Positions 1 through 11,362 are shown, counted from the first letter of the stretch. The stretch is 64,000 nt of DNA from Cricetomys ansorgei (GCA_026225945.1 JAMJFZ010001815.1:3101501-3165500); one strand, 5' to 3'. A program made the numbers and translations. Notes: generated by a model not told the origin, from the letters alone.

Positions 1-191
1 CACCATGTCCTCACATTGCTCATGGCAGAAGGGAAAAGGGTTCCACATCTTTGATAATCCCATTCATAGGATTTATCCTACATGTTTTGCCTTTTAATGC
101 TGCTATACTGGGGAATATATTTCTGCAGCTATTTGGAGACATAAATGCATTCAGATCAAGGCACTTGTCTCATAGATTACCTCTTTTTATC

Positions 192-268
192 TTTGGGTCT
201 TCAGCCCCCAGCACAGTGCCTGCCACACAGCAGGAACTATTAAGTTGGTGCTGAATGATTCTTGGACA
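192..268 (+). repeat. L2/MIR-like 3' remnant
   Basis: The segment reading cccagcacagtgcctg, then a changed 'aggaactattaagttggtgctgaatgatt', follows the common L2/MIR tail (cagcacagtgcctggcaca...gtgctcaataaa...ttgaatga). It is heavily diverged. Confidence 0.5.
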
Positions 269-384
269 CTTTCTACCTGAGTTCCATTGTCACCAAACTT
301 CTAAAGCATATGATTTTTTACCTTATGATTTGGTTAGATGGCTTTTTCTTGCATATGCCTTCCTAATTTAGTAGTTTTTAAAAC

Positions 385-480
385 CAGTAAGCTCTCTGAG
401 ACAGAGTCTGACTTAGCCTCTGGCATAGTATTTGGCATGAAGGAGCTGCCCAGGAAGTAGTTGATTTGAATAACTGAAAA
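385..480 (+). repeat. Diverged L2-like 3' remnant
   Basis: The order 'agtaagctctctgagacagag ... ctctggcatagtatttggcatgaaggag ... gatttgaataactga' resembles the L2 tail (gtgagctccttgagggcaggg ... cctggcacatagtaggtgctc ... tgaatgaa). The match is weak. Confidence 0.35.
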
Positions 481-1107
481 TTTTATTTTTCTAGAATTAA
501 GAACAAGCATACGAATATATCATTATATCATTAAGTGAACTAATATATTGTACAATAAACGATCTCAAAACAGCATATTATAAGCTTTTAAAACCATAGA
601 TATAACTTTGCTTAACCTGGTCTTTAAAAGTGAGGTTTAACATGTTAGATGTTAGCTAATGTGTCAAACATGTTAAATACGGTCTTAAGGATGTATACAT
701 GTTAGGATAAGAGAATCTTAGCATTAAAACTCTCTGGGGTTAGCAGCATTTCTGTGTGGTAAAGAGCACCCTCCGCATCACTACCAAGTGTCTCTTAAAG
801 ATACTTTACTGCATTAATGTTGAGCATTAAATCATCCAATTTTTTAAGTGGCTTAGTGCTTTCTATCTGCAAGAAGATATAACAGAGAGCTTGATAAAAG
901 TGGGGTACATAGCACAAGGCTGAGTTTATGATGCTAAGTTTTGGAAGTTTTTTTCAACTGTTGAAGCATGCAGTTGTGTTTATGAAATGCCTTCATTTTC
1001 TTTAGTCTTCTGTCAGAGCACATCTTTTCTTGTTCCATAAAATACCTTTAGAATGTTAATATGGGCCCAGGGGTTATTTAACAAATATTAATGAGCAAAT
1101 TAAAATT

Positions 1108-1310
1108 CATCAGAGGGGATAGAGATGACTTGGCAGTTAGATGTGCTTGCTGTTCTTGCAGAGGACCTGAGTTTGGTTCCCAGCATCCCCTTAGCTCACA
1201 GCCACCTGTAACTCCAGTTCCAGATCTGGTGCACTCACATGCTGCACATACATATATCCAGGCGGAACACTCATCATACAAAAGTAAATACTTCTTAAAA
1301 AGTTCATTTG
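1108..1310 (+). repeat. B2-family SINE
   Basis: It starts with a degenerate tRNA-like head (agagatgacttggcagttag), then 'cagaggacctgagtttggttcccagcatcc', 'gtaactccagttccagatctggtg' and an A-rich end, in the B2 order. Moderately diverged, + orientation. Confidence 0.8.
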
Positions 1311-1659
1311 AAAACCATGACATTGTATTTGTTTTTAAATGAACTCACCAGAAACAACACGAAGAATTTGGTTAGCTTGGGAACATATCTAAGTGTGTTT
1401 CATAGTCCAGGTGTTACTTAAAGGGAGCTGTCATTTGTGATGTAGATCCCAAGAAGAGCAGATGTTTCAATAGTAGAGCTTGCCATTTTAAAAATCCTGT
1501 GGTAAGCCCTCTCATGAAGAAAATAATGGTTTCTAGTTTCCCTCCTTTTTAGTAGTATGCGTCTTCACGCCTGGACCATCTAGAGTGAATGTAAAAGTCA
1601 TTCCATAAACTATTAATCGGTAGGACTTAATTTTATGCTAGAAACACACTGTTATTGAA

Positions 1660-1845
1660 TTCTGAGTTCTTGGCTCTGATCCTTGCCAACATGGGATTCA
1701 GGACAAGTCATTTACTTCTCTTTGTCTCAGTAAAATAGGGAAATTGAAGCGCATACCTCATAAAGGGTACGACTAGGTATGAATTTCTGGAATGCACTGA
1801 ACCCAGGGTCTGTAGTCAGTCAATAGAGGTCCCCTCAAAAGCTAG
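1660..1845 (+). repeat. MIR SINE
   Basis: The core 'gggattcaggacaagtcatttacttctctttgtctcagtaaaatagggaaattgaag' followed by 'acctcataaagggt' matches MIR (gacctt..caagtcact.aacctctctgtgcctcagttt...aaaatggggat...acctcatagggt). Ancient and diverged. Confidence 0.7.
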
Positions 1846-2609
1846 TCTTTCTAGGCCCCCACCCCTACACACCTTCCTTCTTTGAAACAAGGCTACAGAA
1901 TAGTATGTGTATCCACTCTCGGGCTGGGATGGCCTCTTTTCTACAAACTGGCGACATGGTCGGGGGACCACCTCATTAGAGGGTTCTCAAGTCATGGGAA
2001 ACAACTGGAGAAACTTGGCTTCTGTGTGCCTACAGAGCTGGTGACTCTGGAGGAGCTTCCTAGCCCTTCGTTAGGAAGCTGAGCTTTGGTCGTATAAGGA
2101 AGGAGTCTAGGATTCTTCCTCACGGTCTGACACAAAGGAGGGGCCGTTGATGGACTGCCCCAAAAGAAGTGGGTGGAATCGCCCCGGGATTCCAGCTCCT
2201 GAGGAATAGCCCGCAAACACGCCCCTCCCCTCCCGGACCTGCGTTCCTCCGCCGGGACTCGCGGTGGGCCGGGGACCACACACTGGTCCAGGAGGAGCCC
2301 GCCGGCGAGTCGGCCCGACGGTCGGTCCGCTCACCCGTCTGTCCAGGAGGCGTTTCTCCGAGCCTCCACCCGACCAGCGGTGCAGCGGGCCATGGGGTGG
2401 GAAGCGGAGACGGCCAGGCGGCGCTTCCCCCCGCGCTCCCGGGCGGGCGGCGGAGACGCGGCCGTCCCGAGGGCGGCGGTCGGGGCCGGCGCCGCCTGCG
2501 CACTCGCCCACCGCCCCAGCCGCCGGGCCCTGACGCGGAGCCTCCCAGCGGCGCGCGGCGGCCTGGGCACCGGCGAGCGCCCGCCCTCCGCCGGCGCCGG
2601 GCGGCGGCC

Positions 2610-2617
2610 CACGTGAC
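2610..2617. promoter_or_regulatory. E-box CACGTGAC, CLEAR-like
   Basis: CACGTGAC sits inside the CpG island about 100 bp upstream of the proposed exon 1 donor. Together with the two preceding bases (CCCACGTGAC) it matches 8 of 10 positions of the CLEAR palindrome GTCACGTGAC bound by TFEB/TFE3. USF and MYC/MAX also bind this core. That it is used is inference. Confidence 0.4.
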
Positions 2618-2619
2618 GG

Positions 2620-2716
2620 GAAGCGGCGGCGGCGGGGCCGGCAGCCCAGGAGCCGCGGCCGGAGCGGGCGGCGGGGCCCCAGGCCGCGGGCGGCGCGGGA
2701 CAGCTGCGGGGCGCCG
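2620..2716 (+). other. TGFBRAP1: Candidate noncoding exon 1 of TGFBRAP1 (5' end approximate)
   Basis: The CpG island contains gcgccg|gtgaga, a strong donor, at 2716/2717. The first coding exon begins at 17117 behind an acceptor and supplies only 14 bases of 5' UTR, so at least one upstream noncoding exon is needed and this is the best place for it. The 5' boundary is a guess. Another donor-like site (gcag|gtgcag) lies near 2776. Confidence 0.4.
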
Positions 2717-3794
2717 GTGAGAGGCGGGGAGGGGGCGGCCTGCAGGAGCGGCGGAGCGCGACCGGCCCGGCGCAGGTGCAGCGGGGCGGAAGCGGCGGGC
2801 GGCTGCAGACTGGGCCAGCTGTGCGGCTGCGGGCCGGCGTGCAGGCTGGGGACCCGGGGTGTCCGCCCGCCCGCGCGGGGTCACTGTGCACACGGTGGTC
2901 TGGGGGTGTGTCAGCGTGAGGCAGGGAAAATCCGGGAGACCCCGTCCTTGAACTCGCGTTCCCGGTAGAGAGATCAGGAAAGACCGTGCCTTGCGCCTCC
3001 ACCTTTCAGGCGGAACGGTTGGGGTGCGTGCTGTAATTGAAGTTTACCGAGCTCCGTGAATTAGGAGTTGAAATTGGGGTCAGGCTTAGGTCTGAATTGA
3101 GAGACTGGGAGACTAGGCACGGGAGCGTTGAACCGGATAGAGGAGGCCTGTGTTCGGTCCCTGGCCCCAGTCTTTACCACCAAGTCAGGGCCTGGGAGTT
3201 GCACCCCAAGGAGACTTTCCCTTTCCACCGCCTTCTGCCTGACTTCCTGTGCTTCATGGGGCTGTCCAGTTGCCTCCTGGCGTTGCTCCTGTCAAAGGGT
3301 TGTCAAAGGGTGAGTTTCAGAAGCCGCTGCTCTGGGGCTATAACTGGGTCCTGAAGTGGAGTTTGCGCCGTGCTTCCTAGTTGGGGTCTGTAGTCTGAGC
3401 AGATATGATTGATCACTAGTGTGCTTTGGGCAGGGCCTGCTGGATCAGGACAGACAGACAACATCAGTGTGAATGTGGTGGCAAGGGAAAGCCCTGCTGC
3501 CCTGTGAGCTGGGCTGCCTGCCCTCAGGAGAATGCCTGACAGAGTGTGGTGTCTGCTGCACTCTCCTGCTGATGGTCATGATTCCTTCTTGGTCAGCAAA
3601 GCTGAGGACTCAACAGCTCCAGGGTCAGGAAGGAAGAGCCATTTGGGCAGATGCTTCCCTTTCTTTTTCCTTTCATTTCTGCCAACTAAGCAAGTGCCAC
3701 TTAGGTGTGTAGTAAACGGCAGTGCTTGACCAGAATCCCCAAGAACCCGCCCACAACACCTTTCCCAGGCCCTGGCTGACTTCCATGGCCATGA

Positions 3795-3880
3795 TGAGGC
3801 TGTGGGTTTAAATCTCACTCCTGTCACTTCCTAACAGTGACCTTTGGATGCCATTTCCTGCTCAAAACAGGGCTAATATC
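3795..3880 (+). repeat. MIR fragment
   Basis: 'ctgtgggtttaaatctcactcctgtcacttcctaacagtgacctttgg' followed by 'catttcctgctcaaaacagggctaat' matches the central MIR (ggttcaaatccc..ctctgccacttactagctgtgaccttgg). Diverged. Confidence 0.5.
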
Positions 3881-4008
3881 TGGGTGTGGTGGTACCTGCA
3901 TTCAGGAGGTAGGGATAGAAGGACAGGGAGTTCAACACCATCAGCAGCCATTGTGACAATGTATCACATTTGAGGCCAGCCTAGGTTTCACGAGGCCCTG
4001 TCTTAGCT
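3875..4008 (+). repeat. B1-related SINE, diverged
   Basis: 'ctgggtgtggtggtacctgcattcaggaggtaggg' and 'gaggccagcctaggtttcacgaggccctgtctt' are the two halves of a B1/7SL-derived SINE in + orientation. Confidence 0.65.
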
Positions 4009-4537
4009 CCTCTGCTCACCAAGTAGGGCTGATTTTACAAAAGGTCTGTGGATTCTCACAAAACAATGTTCATGGGAGGCATCTATCACAAGACCCAATG
4101 CTTGACAGAATTACAGAAAGTGGTGGATCACCAATAAAAATGAGAGAGTGAGGCCATGCGTACTTCCACTCTGAAAACTCATGGTTCTGTGCTCAGAGCA
4201 ATCGTTGATCCCATGGAGGCTTTACTGTGGCGTTAGGCTGTGGATTCTGCATTTCAGCTGGCTGTACATGGCAAGGTGTGCGTTTTCAGCTCGTTGGTGA
4301 GACTTGCTAAGACTCTTGGCCTTGCTTTCCTCTGCTGTTTCACTCACTCCACTATGAGTGGGTGGCTGTTCTCTGGCCCTAGAGTTGGGGACAGCTGTTC
4401 ACTACTGCAGGCTTGCAGGGTCTGTTCAGCCTTGGCCTCTAGAGACAAAGATTGGTACTGGCCTGTGCTACACAAGCAGCTTCTTCTAGTTGTAGAGCTG
4501 TAAAAAGCCTAGAGCTTGCTGTTTAAAACGCAACCCC

Positions 4538-4785
4538 AGGGGCCTGGGGATGTAGCTCAGTGGGTACATTGCTAGCCTGGCATGACTGAAGCCCTGGGTT
4601 CCTTTTCCAGCGCCACATAAAGCCAGGTGTGGTGGCACAAGGCCGTAATTCCTACACTTTGGAGATGGAAGCAAAAGGGTCCTAGTTCAAGGCCGCCTTC
4701 TTTAGCTACACAGCAAGTTAGTAGGGATCCTGGGCTACATGAAAGCCCGAGTGAGTAGGGGTCCGACACAGTGCAAATGAAAAGT
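4538..4785 (+). repeat. B4 SINE (ID head fused to B1)
   Basis: The first part is ID-like: 'cctggggatgtagctcagtgggtacattgctagcctggcatgactgaagccctgggttcc'. It runs straight into a B1 half: 'agccaggtgtggtggcacaaggccgtaattcc ... gatcctgggctacatgaaa'. This ID-B1 chimera defines B4, a rodent-only family. Confidence 0.8.
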
Positions 4786-6029
4786 TTTGAAAACAGAAAA
4801 ATAAGAACAATACATGTATTTTCTAGACCTGACTTGTAGTTAGCATTTCTGTTTTTTTTTTTTTTTAGTTATTAACAGCCTTTATGCTAATGTTAAAATT
4901 TTTATCCTTTATGGAAATGAGGCAATTTCACCGCATGGGTTAACTTGTCTCGGTCAGGATTCAGTCCTCCTTAGAAAGACTTTAAAAAGTCATCGTTTGT
5001 GGCAGCAAGGTGTTTGGGTTCTGCAGAAATAATTTTGGCTCAGATCGCACAACTCATCTCCTCTGTGGCAAACCCAACCTGTTTTACTATATTAAAAAAT
5101 ACATGACTACTAAATGCATGCAAAACTAACAATTCAATCTGGGGCTCCCCCAAATAAGGTTGTGTGCTTCTTGCAAAATGCCTTTAGACGTCTTCATGAA
5201 GACTTGAGATCAAGATTTTTTTCTTCATAGCTAGTTGCTGTAGAAGACATTAAAAATTCAGCAAAAATAGTGTATGTAAATAAGACAACTACCTGGCATC
5301 TCATAGGCATGAGAAGGTTCTTTGCTGAGGATGGTGTTATGTGGTCAATGCCTAAGAGACACCTATTACCATCCCATTCCTTTCCACTTCCCCTCACCCC
5401 TTCCTTCTTCGGTTGTAACCACTGATGTAAATCATTTAGGATGTATATAATATATACATGCCTAGATACACAATTATGGGACTGGGATAATTTAGAGACT
5501 CACCAGTATGATCATGAATAAATGGTAATAAATAAGAGGTTAAAATACTGGCCAGGCCATGAACATTGGCCAGGTCAATTCCCAGGATTCCTAGAAAATG
5601 GCCAAGAAATACATCAGTCACAGGGATTATAAAGGCAAAACCCATAAGGGCACACACTTCCCACCATCATCCAGTCAGAGGCAAGCACACATCCTGACAC
5701 ACTTCCTGCCTTCATACCTCCTGCATAAGATGCGATCAAGCACACCCTGTGCGTTTGGGTCACCCAAGCTTGTTTATAAAAATGAAAACATGTGACCTGT
5801 TATGCCACATGAACAACAGCACCCAGCATTTCAGGAAGCCATATCCTTGGGCAAGTGGGGCTTATATATTTATCTGTGTTTTTTGTTTTATAGATCTCTT
5901 AGGCACAGTAATTAAAACTTAAAATATAACTTTAGCCATCCCAACACTAGTCATACATGTGTACATAGCACATGTATAAGTGCATACACTATATGTGAAT
6001 ATAGAGTACATACATATGGAGTACAAATA

Positions 6030-6305
6030 CATAGTCATCCTTGTTATCTATGGATTTGAGTTCCAGGATCCTCCATGGATACCAACTCTATAGGGCTTAA
6101 GTATTATAGAACATAAGATGCTACAGTAGTTGTATATGATACCAGCACATGTTGCCGTATGCTTTAAGTCATCTCTAGATGAACATGTTTGGTTCAGGCA
6201 CGTATAGCAGCTTTGCATGACACACATCAGGTGTGCCAGGTGCTTTTGATATGGGATTCTGTTGATGGATCCACAGGTAGGGAACCCATGGGTAAGGGGA
6301 CACCT
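6030..6305 (+). repeat. MER2-like DNA transposon fragment (TcMar-Tigger)
   Basis: It shows 'atccttgttatctatggatttgagttccaggatcctccatggataccaa', then 'tatgctttaagtcatctctagatga', then a mirrored end 'gatggatccacaggtagggaaccc'. That is the layout of the short Tigger-derived MER2 element (...ggttccaggacccccgtggatacc...actttaaatcatctctagatta...). One of five such copies in this window. Confidence 0.7.
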
Positions 6306-6991
6306 TACCCTTCTATTATTTTTATCATTTGTACTAGCACAGCTTGGAGTAGTTAGATACAGATGTGTGCCAAAGTAATATCAAGACTAATTAGAACATA
6401 GCTGTCTTCTCCCCTCAGTCCCCTCTCTTCAACTCTCTCTCTCAGATCACTGAAACAAGCCAGTGTTCTATGACTATCCCCCATCCTTTTTTTTGAACCT
6501 AGGTTTGTTTTTTTTTTTTTCCTGTCTCTTCTGTACTCATGTTGATAGAGTGTTGCCTGGCTACAAACTAATATATTTGTTGTTGGCTTTCAGCAAATTT
6601 CAGAATTGAGTCAATAAACCGAGGTACCTTTCAGCATGAACAGTTTATGTCAGATAAATATATATCCTGTCTTGACGGGAGTGTATCTGAGTCTCAGCGA
6701 GGCAAGTGGAGTTAGTTGTAGGATTCATCTTTGAGACCCACAGCAAGGAAGTAAGAGCCCTGCTGATCTCAGGAATCGCTTGAGGACCAGTTACAACTGG
6801 GCCAGTCACCTTGAAGTATGCGGGCCTCTTATTCAGAGTTGTGGCTGTGGTCAGTCCCTCAATTGGCAGAGCTGGGAGAATGTGGAGTTAGAGACAAACT
6901 GGAGCCAGTCCCTGTGTGGCTGTGTACCATTAAACACAACACGGGCATCTCAGTCCTCTGTCATATCTGCTCCTCAGTCTGCCATTTGAAA

Positions 6992-7245
6992 GGCATTTAG
7001 GTAACCCCAGCACTCAGGAGACTATATCAAAAGAATTCTATGTTTGAGACTAGTCTGGGCTATTATGACAAATTCCTGTCTCAAAAACAAAACAAAACAA
7101 AAAACAAAGAGAGAGCCCAGGCATAGTAGTTCACATTTGTAGTCCCGTTACTCAAGAGGCTGAGACAGGAGGAACAGCTTGAGTTACAGGCCAGCCTAGG
7201 CCAGTGAATTCAAGATCAGCCTGGTCTATAATGTTCTCGTCAAAC
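6992..7245 (+). repeat. Two B1-related SINEs in tandem
   Basis: A partial B1 (cagcactcaggag ... gactagtctgggctatt ... ctgtctcaaaaacaaaac) is followed directly by a second (gagcccaggcatagtagttcacatttgtagtcccgttactcaagaggctgagacagg ... gccagcctaggcc). Both are on the + strand, and the second may have landed in the A-tail of the first. Confidence 0.7.
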
Positions 7246-7484
7246 ATGTAGCAATCCCCCTGCCCCCGCCCCCACACATACAAACAAAATACAAAGAGAG
7301 AAATGAAGGAAGGAAAAGAGGAATGGAATGAAGTGAATTAGAAATAACTATGACCGACCCAGTGACTGGAGCGCTCGTGGGGGTTAGCCAGTGTATACCC
7401 AGGGATGCATTGCCTGGTACCCATTCGGGCTTGGAGCAGCCTTTGACTATACTTGTTAAGTATGCCACCTATTCTTGAGGCAGC

Positions 7485-7600
7485 ATGACACCTGGCTAAG
7501 GGCCTGTGCTTTGGAGTTGAGACACCTGGATTGTAGCCTCAGCTCTCCAGATACCAACCATGCTTGATCAAGCCATCTGAACTACCTTGTCCTCCCCAGG
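7485..7600 (+). repeat. MIR SINE
   Basis: 'ggctaagggcctgtgctttggagttgagacacctggattgtagcctcagctctccagatacc' matches the MIR 5' half (gtggttaagagc..gggctctggagtcagac..acctgggttc..atcccagctctgccactta). Confidence 0.65.
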
Positions 7601-7644
7601 CATCTAATTGACAGTGCTGGAGAAACCTACAGTGGAATTCAAGC

Positions 7645-7738
7645 CCTTTGTACAGAGGTAGAGACACTGACTCACCCATGGTCTCAAGGAGGTGGCCAAG
7701 CCAATCAGAGCTCAGATTCTCAGCTGATGCTAACAGTA
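7645..7738 (-). repeat. MIR fragment, opposite orientation
   Basis: 'cagaggtagagacactgactcacccatggtctcaaggaggtggccaagccaatcagagctcagattctc' reads as a reverse MIR (cagatgaggaaactgaggc...ggtcacacagctagtaagtggcagagc.gggattc). Confidence 0.5.
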
Positions 7739-7914
7739 TCTGTCATATACTGTTCCCACTATCATCATTCATGTGGGATAGTTGAGCTCTGAGGACTTGG
7801 TCTTCCAGAGAGCTTTGCCCTTTCCCAGCCCTGGTGCTCACACTCCAACCATCTCCCCTGGCTGCTGCTTTCAGGGCCCAGGCTCTAGTTCTGACCCCAT
7901 CAGGTGTCAGCTTC

Positions 7915-8100
7915 CAGGCTATAGAGATGCATCAGTGGTAAGAGCACTTGCTGTTCTTCCAGAGGACTCAGCATCAGCAGCGCGTAACTGCCTTTAACTC
8001 CGGCACCAGGGGATCCAATGCTCTCTTCTGGCCTCTGCATGCACCTACACACACGTGGCATACACAAACATAGACTTCTAAACACAATTTTTTTTAATTA
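7915..8100 (+). repeat. B2-family SINE
   Basis: It contains 'gagatgcatcagtggtaagagcacttgctgttcttccagaggactcagc', 'aactccggcaccaggggatccaatgctctcttctggcctctgcatgcacc' and a short A/T tail. Diverged at the RNA polymerase III A box. Confidence 0.85.
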
Positions 8101-8187
8101 GAAAAAAGTTAATTTCCATTGCTTGAGTCAAGCCTGAGCCAATCCACATAAAATATTTCAATGAGCAAAAGTTCCAGTTTTCCTCGC

Positions 8188-8213
8188 GTGTGTGTGTGTG
8201 TGTGTGTGTGTGT
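8188..8213. repeat. (TG)n microsatellite
   Basis: An uninterrupted TG dinucleotide run of about 26 bp. Confidence 0.95.
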
Positions 8214-8217
8214 TTTG

Positions 8218-8312
8218 ATGGGGTTAGGGAAACAGGGTCGTGGTGTGCTGCCTCAGGTTTGTCTTGAACTTAGAGGTTAACAAGTGGTTATCCTGTTCTG
8301 GCTTCCAGCTAA
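8218..8312 (-). repeat. Diverged B1-like fragment
   Basis: 'gggaaacagggtcgtggtgtgctgcctcaggtttgtcttgaactt ... ttatcctgttctggcttcc' resembles a reverse B1 (gagacagggt.tct..gtgtagc..ggctgtcttgaact...cctgcctctgcctcc). Weak match. Confidence 0.4.
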
Positions 8313-9424
8313 GACCCAAAGCTGTCCTAACTGGCCAGGCTTCAAACTCTCTGTTTGAGAAGCTTTTAACTTCAAGGTGTTATCCAGGTGAGTGCTAAGC
8401 TAGGACACCCTAGTGAAGAGGAAATCATCTCCCAAAGTAATAGCCTTCTCATGGACAGCTGATAAGGTTTGTTTCCCACTTTGTGGCGATGGACACGCAC
8501 ATCTGATCAGCTCCTAACTTCTAGAAAAGGCATCTCAATGTCTGAATCCCCAGTCTCTGCCTCTCTCCCCTCCCCCTTCTCCTTCCTTGTCCTACCCTCA
8601 TCTTTATCTCTATCTCTCACCAGCGGCCTAGTCTTTATCTCTTCCGAAAGGCTTCCCTACAGAAGCATTGTTTGTCTGTCCCTTTTTTCCATAGATACTT
8701 TAAAGACCAAAATGACCTACTGCCCTGGGTGCAGGGTCCACGTTGCTGCCCACCTTTCCATCTGACTTATCTCTGGTCCAAACGTCAGAATGACCATTTG
8801 ACTTCTGTTTACTTTTAGTATAACTCCACAAACCAAAAACTAAATGCTCAAAATTTATCACGAAACAAGGAGAAAATACCAAAGCTGACTTTAGGTAGAA
8901 CGCCCTTTTAGAATGTGGATGAATTAATCTTTAGCTTGTTATAAGAAGCACCTTTAGTTATAAGGTCGTAATGCTCATCCCTTGAGTTTGGGGATCCCTG
9001 CCCCGTGCCCTCTACTGATGGTGATTTTCTGGTACACATATAACTTCCCAGAAGCTCTCGAGAATTTATTTCATTTAAAAGTGTTAGGTGTCTCTAGAAT
9101 ATTGAATATTGGATGTTTGGAATATTTTTGTGTGTGTGTGGTGCACAGGACACCAGGACTATCTTAAAGGTGGTTTTCTCAGTGTCCGTGCTCTGTGATC
9201 CAGCTGGTAATGCTGCTCTGGTAAAGCGCCCATCTTAATAAATGCCACTTTGTCACAGCACTCTTTCAATATATTTATTTCTGTCCAGAACAGGAGTTGA
9301 TCTGATTTTGTATGTACATAAATTAGAATATTGTAATGTACCTGCAGACCTCTTTCTACATCTAGATAGCTGATCTTTAAAATGCTTTTATTTCGTTTGT
9401 TCTTGTGCCGTTTGTTTTTGTTTT

Positions 9425-9592
9425 GTTTTTATATTTATTTATTATGTGTGGGAGGTACATGGATGTGTGGAGGTTGGAGAACAGCTTGCAGCAGTAGTTT
9501 CTTAATTCCACCATGTGGGTTCCAGGATTAAACTTAGGCCCTCCAGCTTAGTGGCAGGTGCCCTTCCCCACCGAGCCGTGTCCCTACCCTTG
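9425..9592 (-). repeat. B3-type SINE
   Basis: From 'tatttatttattatgtgtgggaggtacatggatgtgtggaggttggagaacagcttgcagcag' to 'ccaccatgtgggttccaggattaaacttaggccctccagcttagtggcaggtgcccttccccaccgagcc' it follows the reverse complement of B3. Confidence 0.75.
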
Positions 9593-9981
9593 CTGTGGTT
9601 GACGGCTCTGGAGGTAAGCGGGTGGTCTTATGAAATCTGCTGCCTCGGTCTCCCCTTGCTCATCTTGTCCTTTATCTTCTAATAATGTAAGAGACATTTA
9701 TAGTTAATAATTGATGAGATGCCCCCTGAAGATATTAGATGTCTTTGCTGTTTGAGAAATGCTCCTTAAATATGGATTTCATGTAAACTAAGTATTGAAT
9801 TTAGATGAACTCAGAAATTGTGAGTATACTACTTACATTTGTGATAAATATGTGCTTCCATGAAATGACATTTTAAATGAAAACCATGCAAGTTGTGAAT
9901 TCTAGTAAGTTTACTGTTTGAATTCTTTTTCTATTCCCAAGGTTATACTAGTTTGGGGAAATATTTTATAGACAAATTATT

Positions 9982-10112
9982 ATTATTTTTTTTTTTTAGG
10001 TTTTTAGAGACAGGATTTCTCTGTTTTAACTCTGGCTGTCCCGGAACTCACTCCACTCACTGTAGACCAGGCTGGCCTCAGACTCACAGAGATCTGCCTG
10101 CCTCTGCTTCCC
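9982..10112 (-). repeat. B1 SINE, truncated
   Basis: Poly-T followed by 'aggtttttagagacaggatttctctgttttaactctggctgtcccggaact ... agaccaggctggcctcagactcacagagatctgcctgcctctgcttcc' is a reverse B1 that lacks its 5' end. Confidence 0.85.
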
Positions 10113-10227
10113 CAATTAAAAATTGTTCAACTCTAACAAGAAAGTAGATGATTACCCCTACACCAGGGATGCCACTATCACGCTAATCAAAACACATTAT
10201 TTTCACGTATGGAAATGTCATAATGAG

Positions 10228-10565
10228 GACCCGGGAGATGGCTCAGTGGGTCAGTGCACTTGCCATACAGAGCATGAGGATCTGAGGTCAAATCTGCAGA
10301 ACCACATGAAGCCAAGCATGGTAGTTATGTTTGTAATCCTAGTACACCTATGACAAGATGGGAGCTAGAGACAGGAGAATTCCTGTGTGTTCTAGGTTAG
10401 CTAGCTTAAGAGGTGCCTTCAAGATGGAAGGTAAGGACCAAAATCTGAGGTTGTCTTCTCACCTGCACATGTGTCTTGGCATGAACACACCTGCATGCAC
10501 ACATGAACATGCATATGTTTGAGCTACACACACATACCCGTACATATACATAAAGATTTAAAAAA
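10228..10565 (+). repeat. RSINE1/B4-type composite SINE
   Basis: A tRNA-like head (gggagatggctcagtgggtcagtgcacttgccatacagagcatgaggatctgaggtc) is joined to a B1-like middle (gccaagcatggtagttatgtttgtaatcctagtaca) and ends in 'cacacctgcatgcacacatgaacatgc ... cataaagattta'. This is the layout of the long rodent composite SINEs. Confidence 0.65.
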
Positions 10566-10669
10566 GAAGGTGATAATGAAACCTATTATATACAATTAAA
10601 ATATACTAATAAAAAGGTTTAAAATTAATGTCTAATAACATATGGAAGTATAGTTATAATCTGTATACA

Positions 10670-11062
10670 GATGGAGGGAATGATGACATCAACATTCAGT
10701 TTAAGAAATTAAGCATTTTTGATGCCTTAGAAATCTGTCATCTGCCCATTCCCAGGCTCATAAACCCTGGATTTATTTCTTCTCCTCTTCATATTCCCCA
10801 TAAATGGATTTGACCTGTGCATAGCTGTAGGTGATTTCCTTGTTGCTTCTATCCTGTGGGTGAACTCGGGAATATTTCCGGTTTCCTCATCTCAGACAAG
10901 ATCAATGTTCTCTTCTTGCTCTTGTCTTTGCGAACATTAAATAAATTCCATGGGGAGAATCATCCGCTTACTCAGCCATGTCAAGGGCTTCATTGAAAAA
11001 CCTACAACAGTTTTAGCAGTTTAGAGTCTTCTACCAGCAGTGTAGTTTTCATTGTGTCCTGT
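10670..11062 (+). repeat. L1M-like 3' fragment
   Basis: 'aacattcagtttaagaaattaagca' near the start and 'aacctacaacagttttagcagtttagagtcttctaccagcagtgtag' at the end resemble ancient L1M 3' sequence (ccaaactgttttccaaagtgg...tttacactcccaccagcagtgta). It is a patchy match to a consensus recalled from memory. Confidence 0.35.
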
Positions 11063-11284
11063 TATATTCACACGAAGGCACCATACTTCAAATGTTTTCT
11101 CAACCTTCGTGGGTACAAAATAACGCTTCTTGCTGTGATAACCTGCAGCTTCATGCTTATTAGACTGTGCCTTACCTTTTCAGGAGAAAGCTTGTGCATG
11201 TGTTTCACCTGTACTGGTGCTTTACTAGTGTCCCATGATCCATTTGGTCAAATATGTGAGCCCAGTGTTGTTTTTCCGGGCAGT

Positions 11285-11362
11285 CTCCCCTGTAGCTTAG
11301 GCTGATCTCAAACCTCCAGTCCTTCTGCTTCCCCACCATGCATGCTAGAATTGCAGGTGTGC
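11285..11362 (-). repeat. B1-like fragment
   Basis: 'ctgtagcttaggctgatctcaaacctccagtccttctgcttccccaccatgcatgctagaattgcaggtgtgc' follows the reverse B1 core (gtagcccaggctggcctcgaact...tcctcctgcctc...agtgctgggattacaggtgtgc). Confidence 0.55.

Larger units (their letters stand above)
1..2160. other. Upstream flank of TGFBRAP1, no gene seen
   Basis: AT-rich DNA 5' of the CpG island. It holds two L2/MIR-like remnants, one B2 SINE and one MIR. The open frames here are short and have no protein character. In human the divergent neighbour C2orf49 lies several kilobases beyond the TGFBRAP1 promoter, so its counterpart is probably left of this window; that is inference from human gene order. Confidence 0.6.
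2165..2960. promoter_or_regulatory. TGFBRAP1: CpG island, probable TGFBRAP1 promoter
   Basis: This is the only extended stretch of very high G+C and undepleted CpG in the window. It carries many GC boxes (for example gggcgggcgg near 2446 and ggcggggcc near 2632) and I saw no TATA box. It lies upstream of the TGFBRAP1 coding exons in the right orientation and contains a good splice donor at 2716/2717. TATA-less CpG-island promoters are usual for broadly expressed endosomal genes. The start site itself cannot be read from sequence. Confidence 0.8.

Noticed and set aside
2107..3002. Several Pro/Arg/Gly/Ala-rich frames of up to 257 codons in the CpG island
   Set aside because: High G+C removes stop codons, so long frames appear in many frames by chance. 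None resembles a known protein.
4538..4610. tRNA-like sequence with A and B box features (also in every B2/B3/ID copy)
   Set aside because: These are tRNA-derived SINE heads. None keeps a foldable acceptor stem as a true tRNA gene would.
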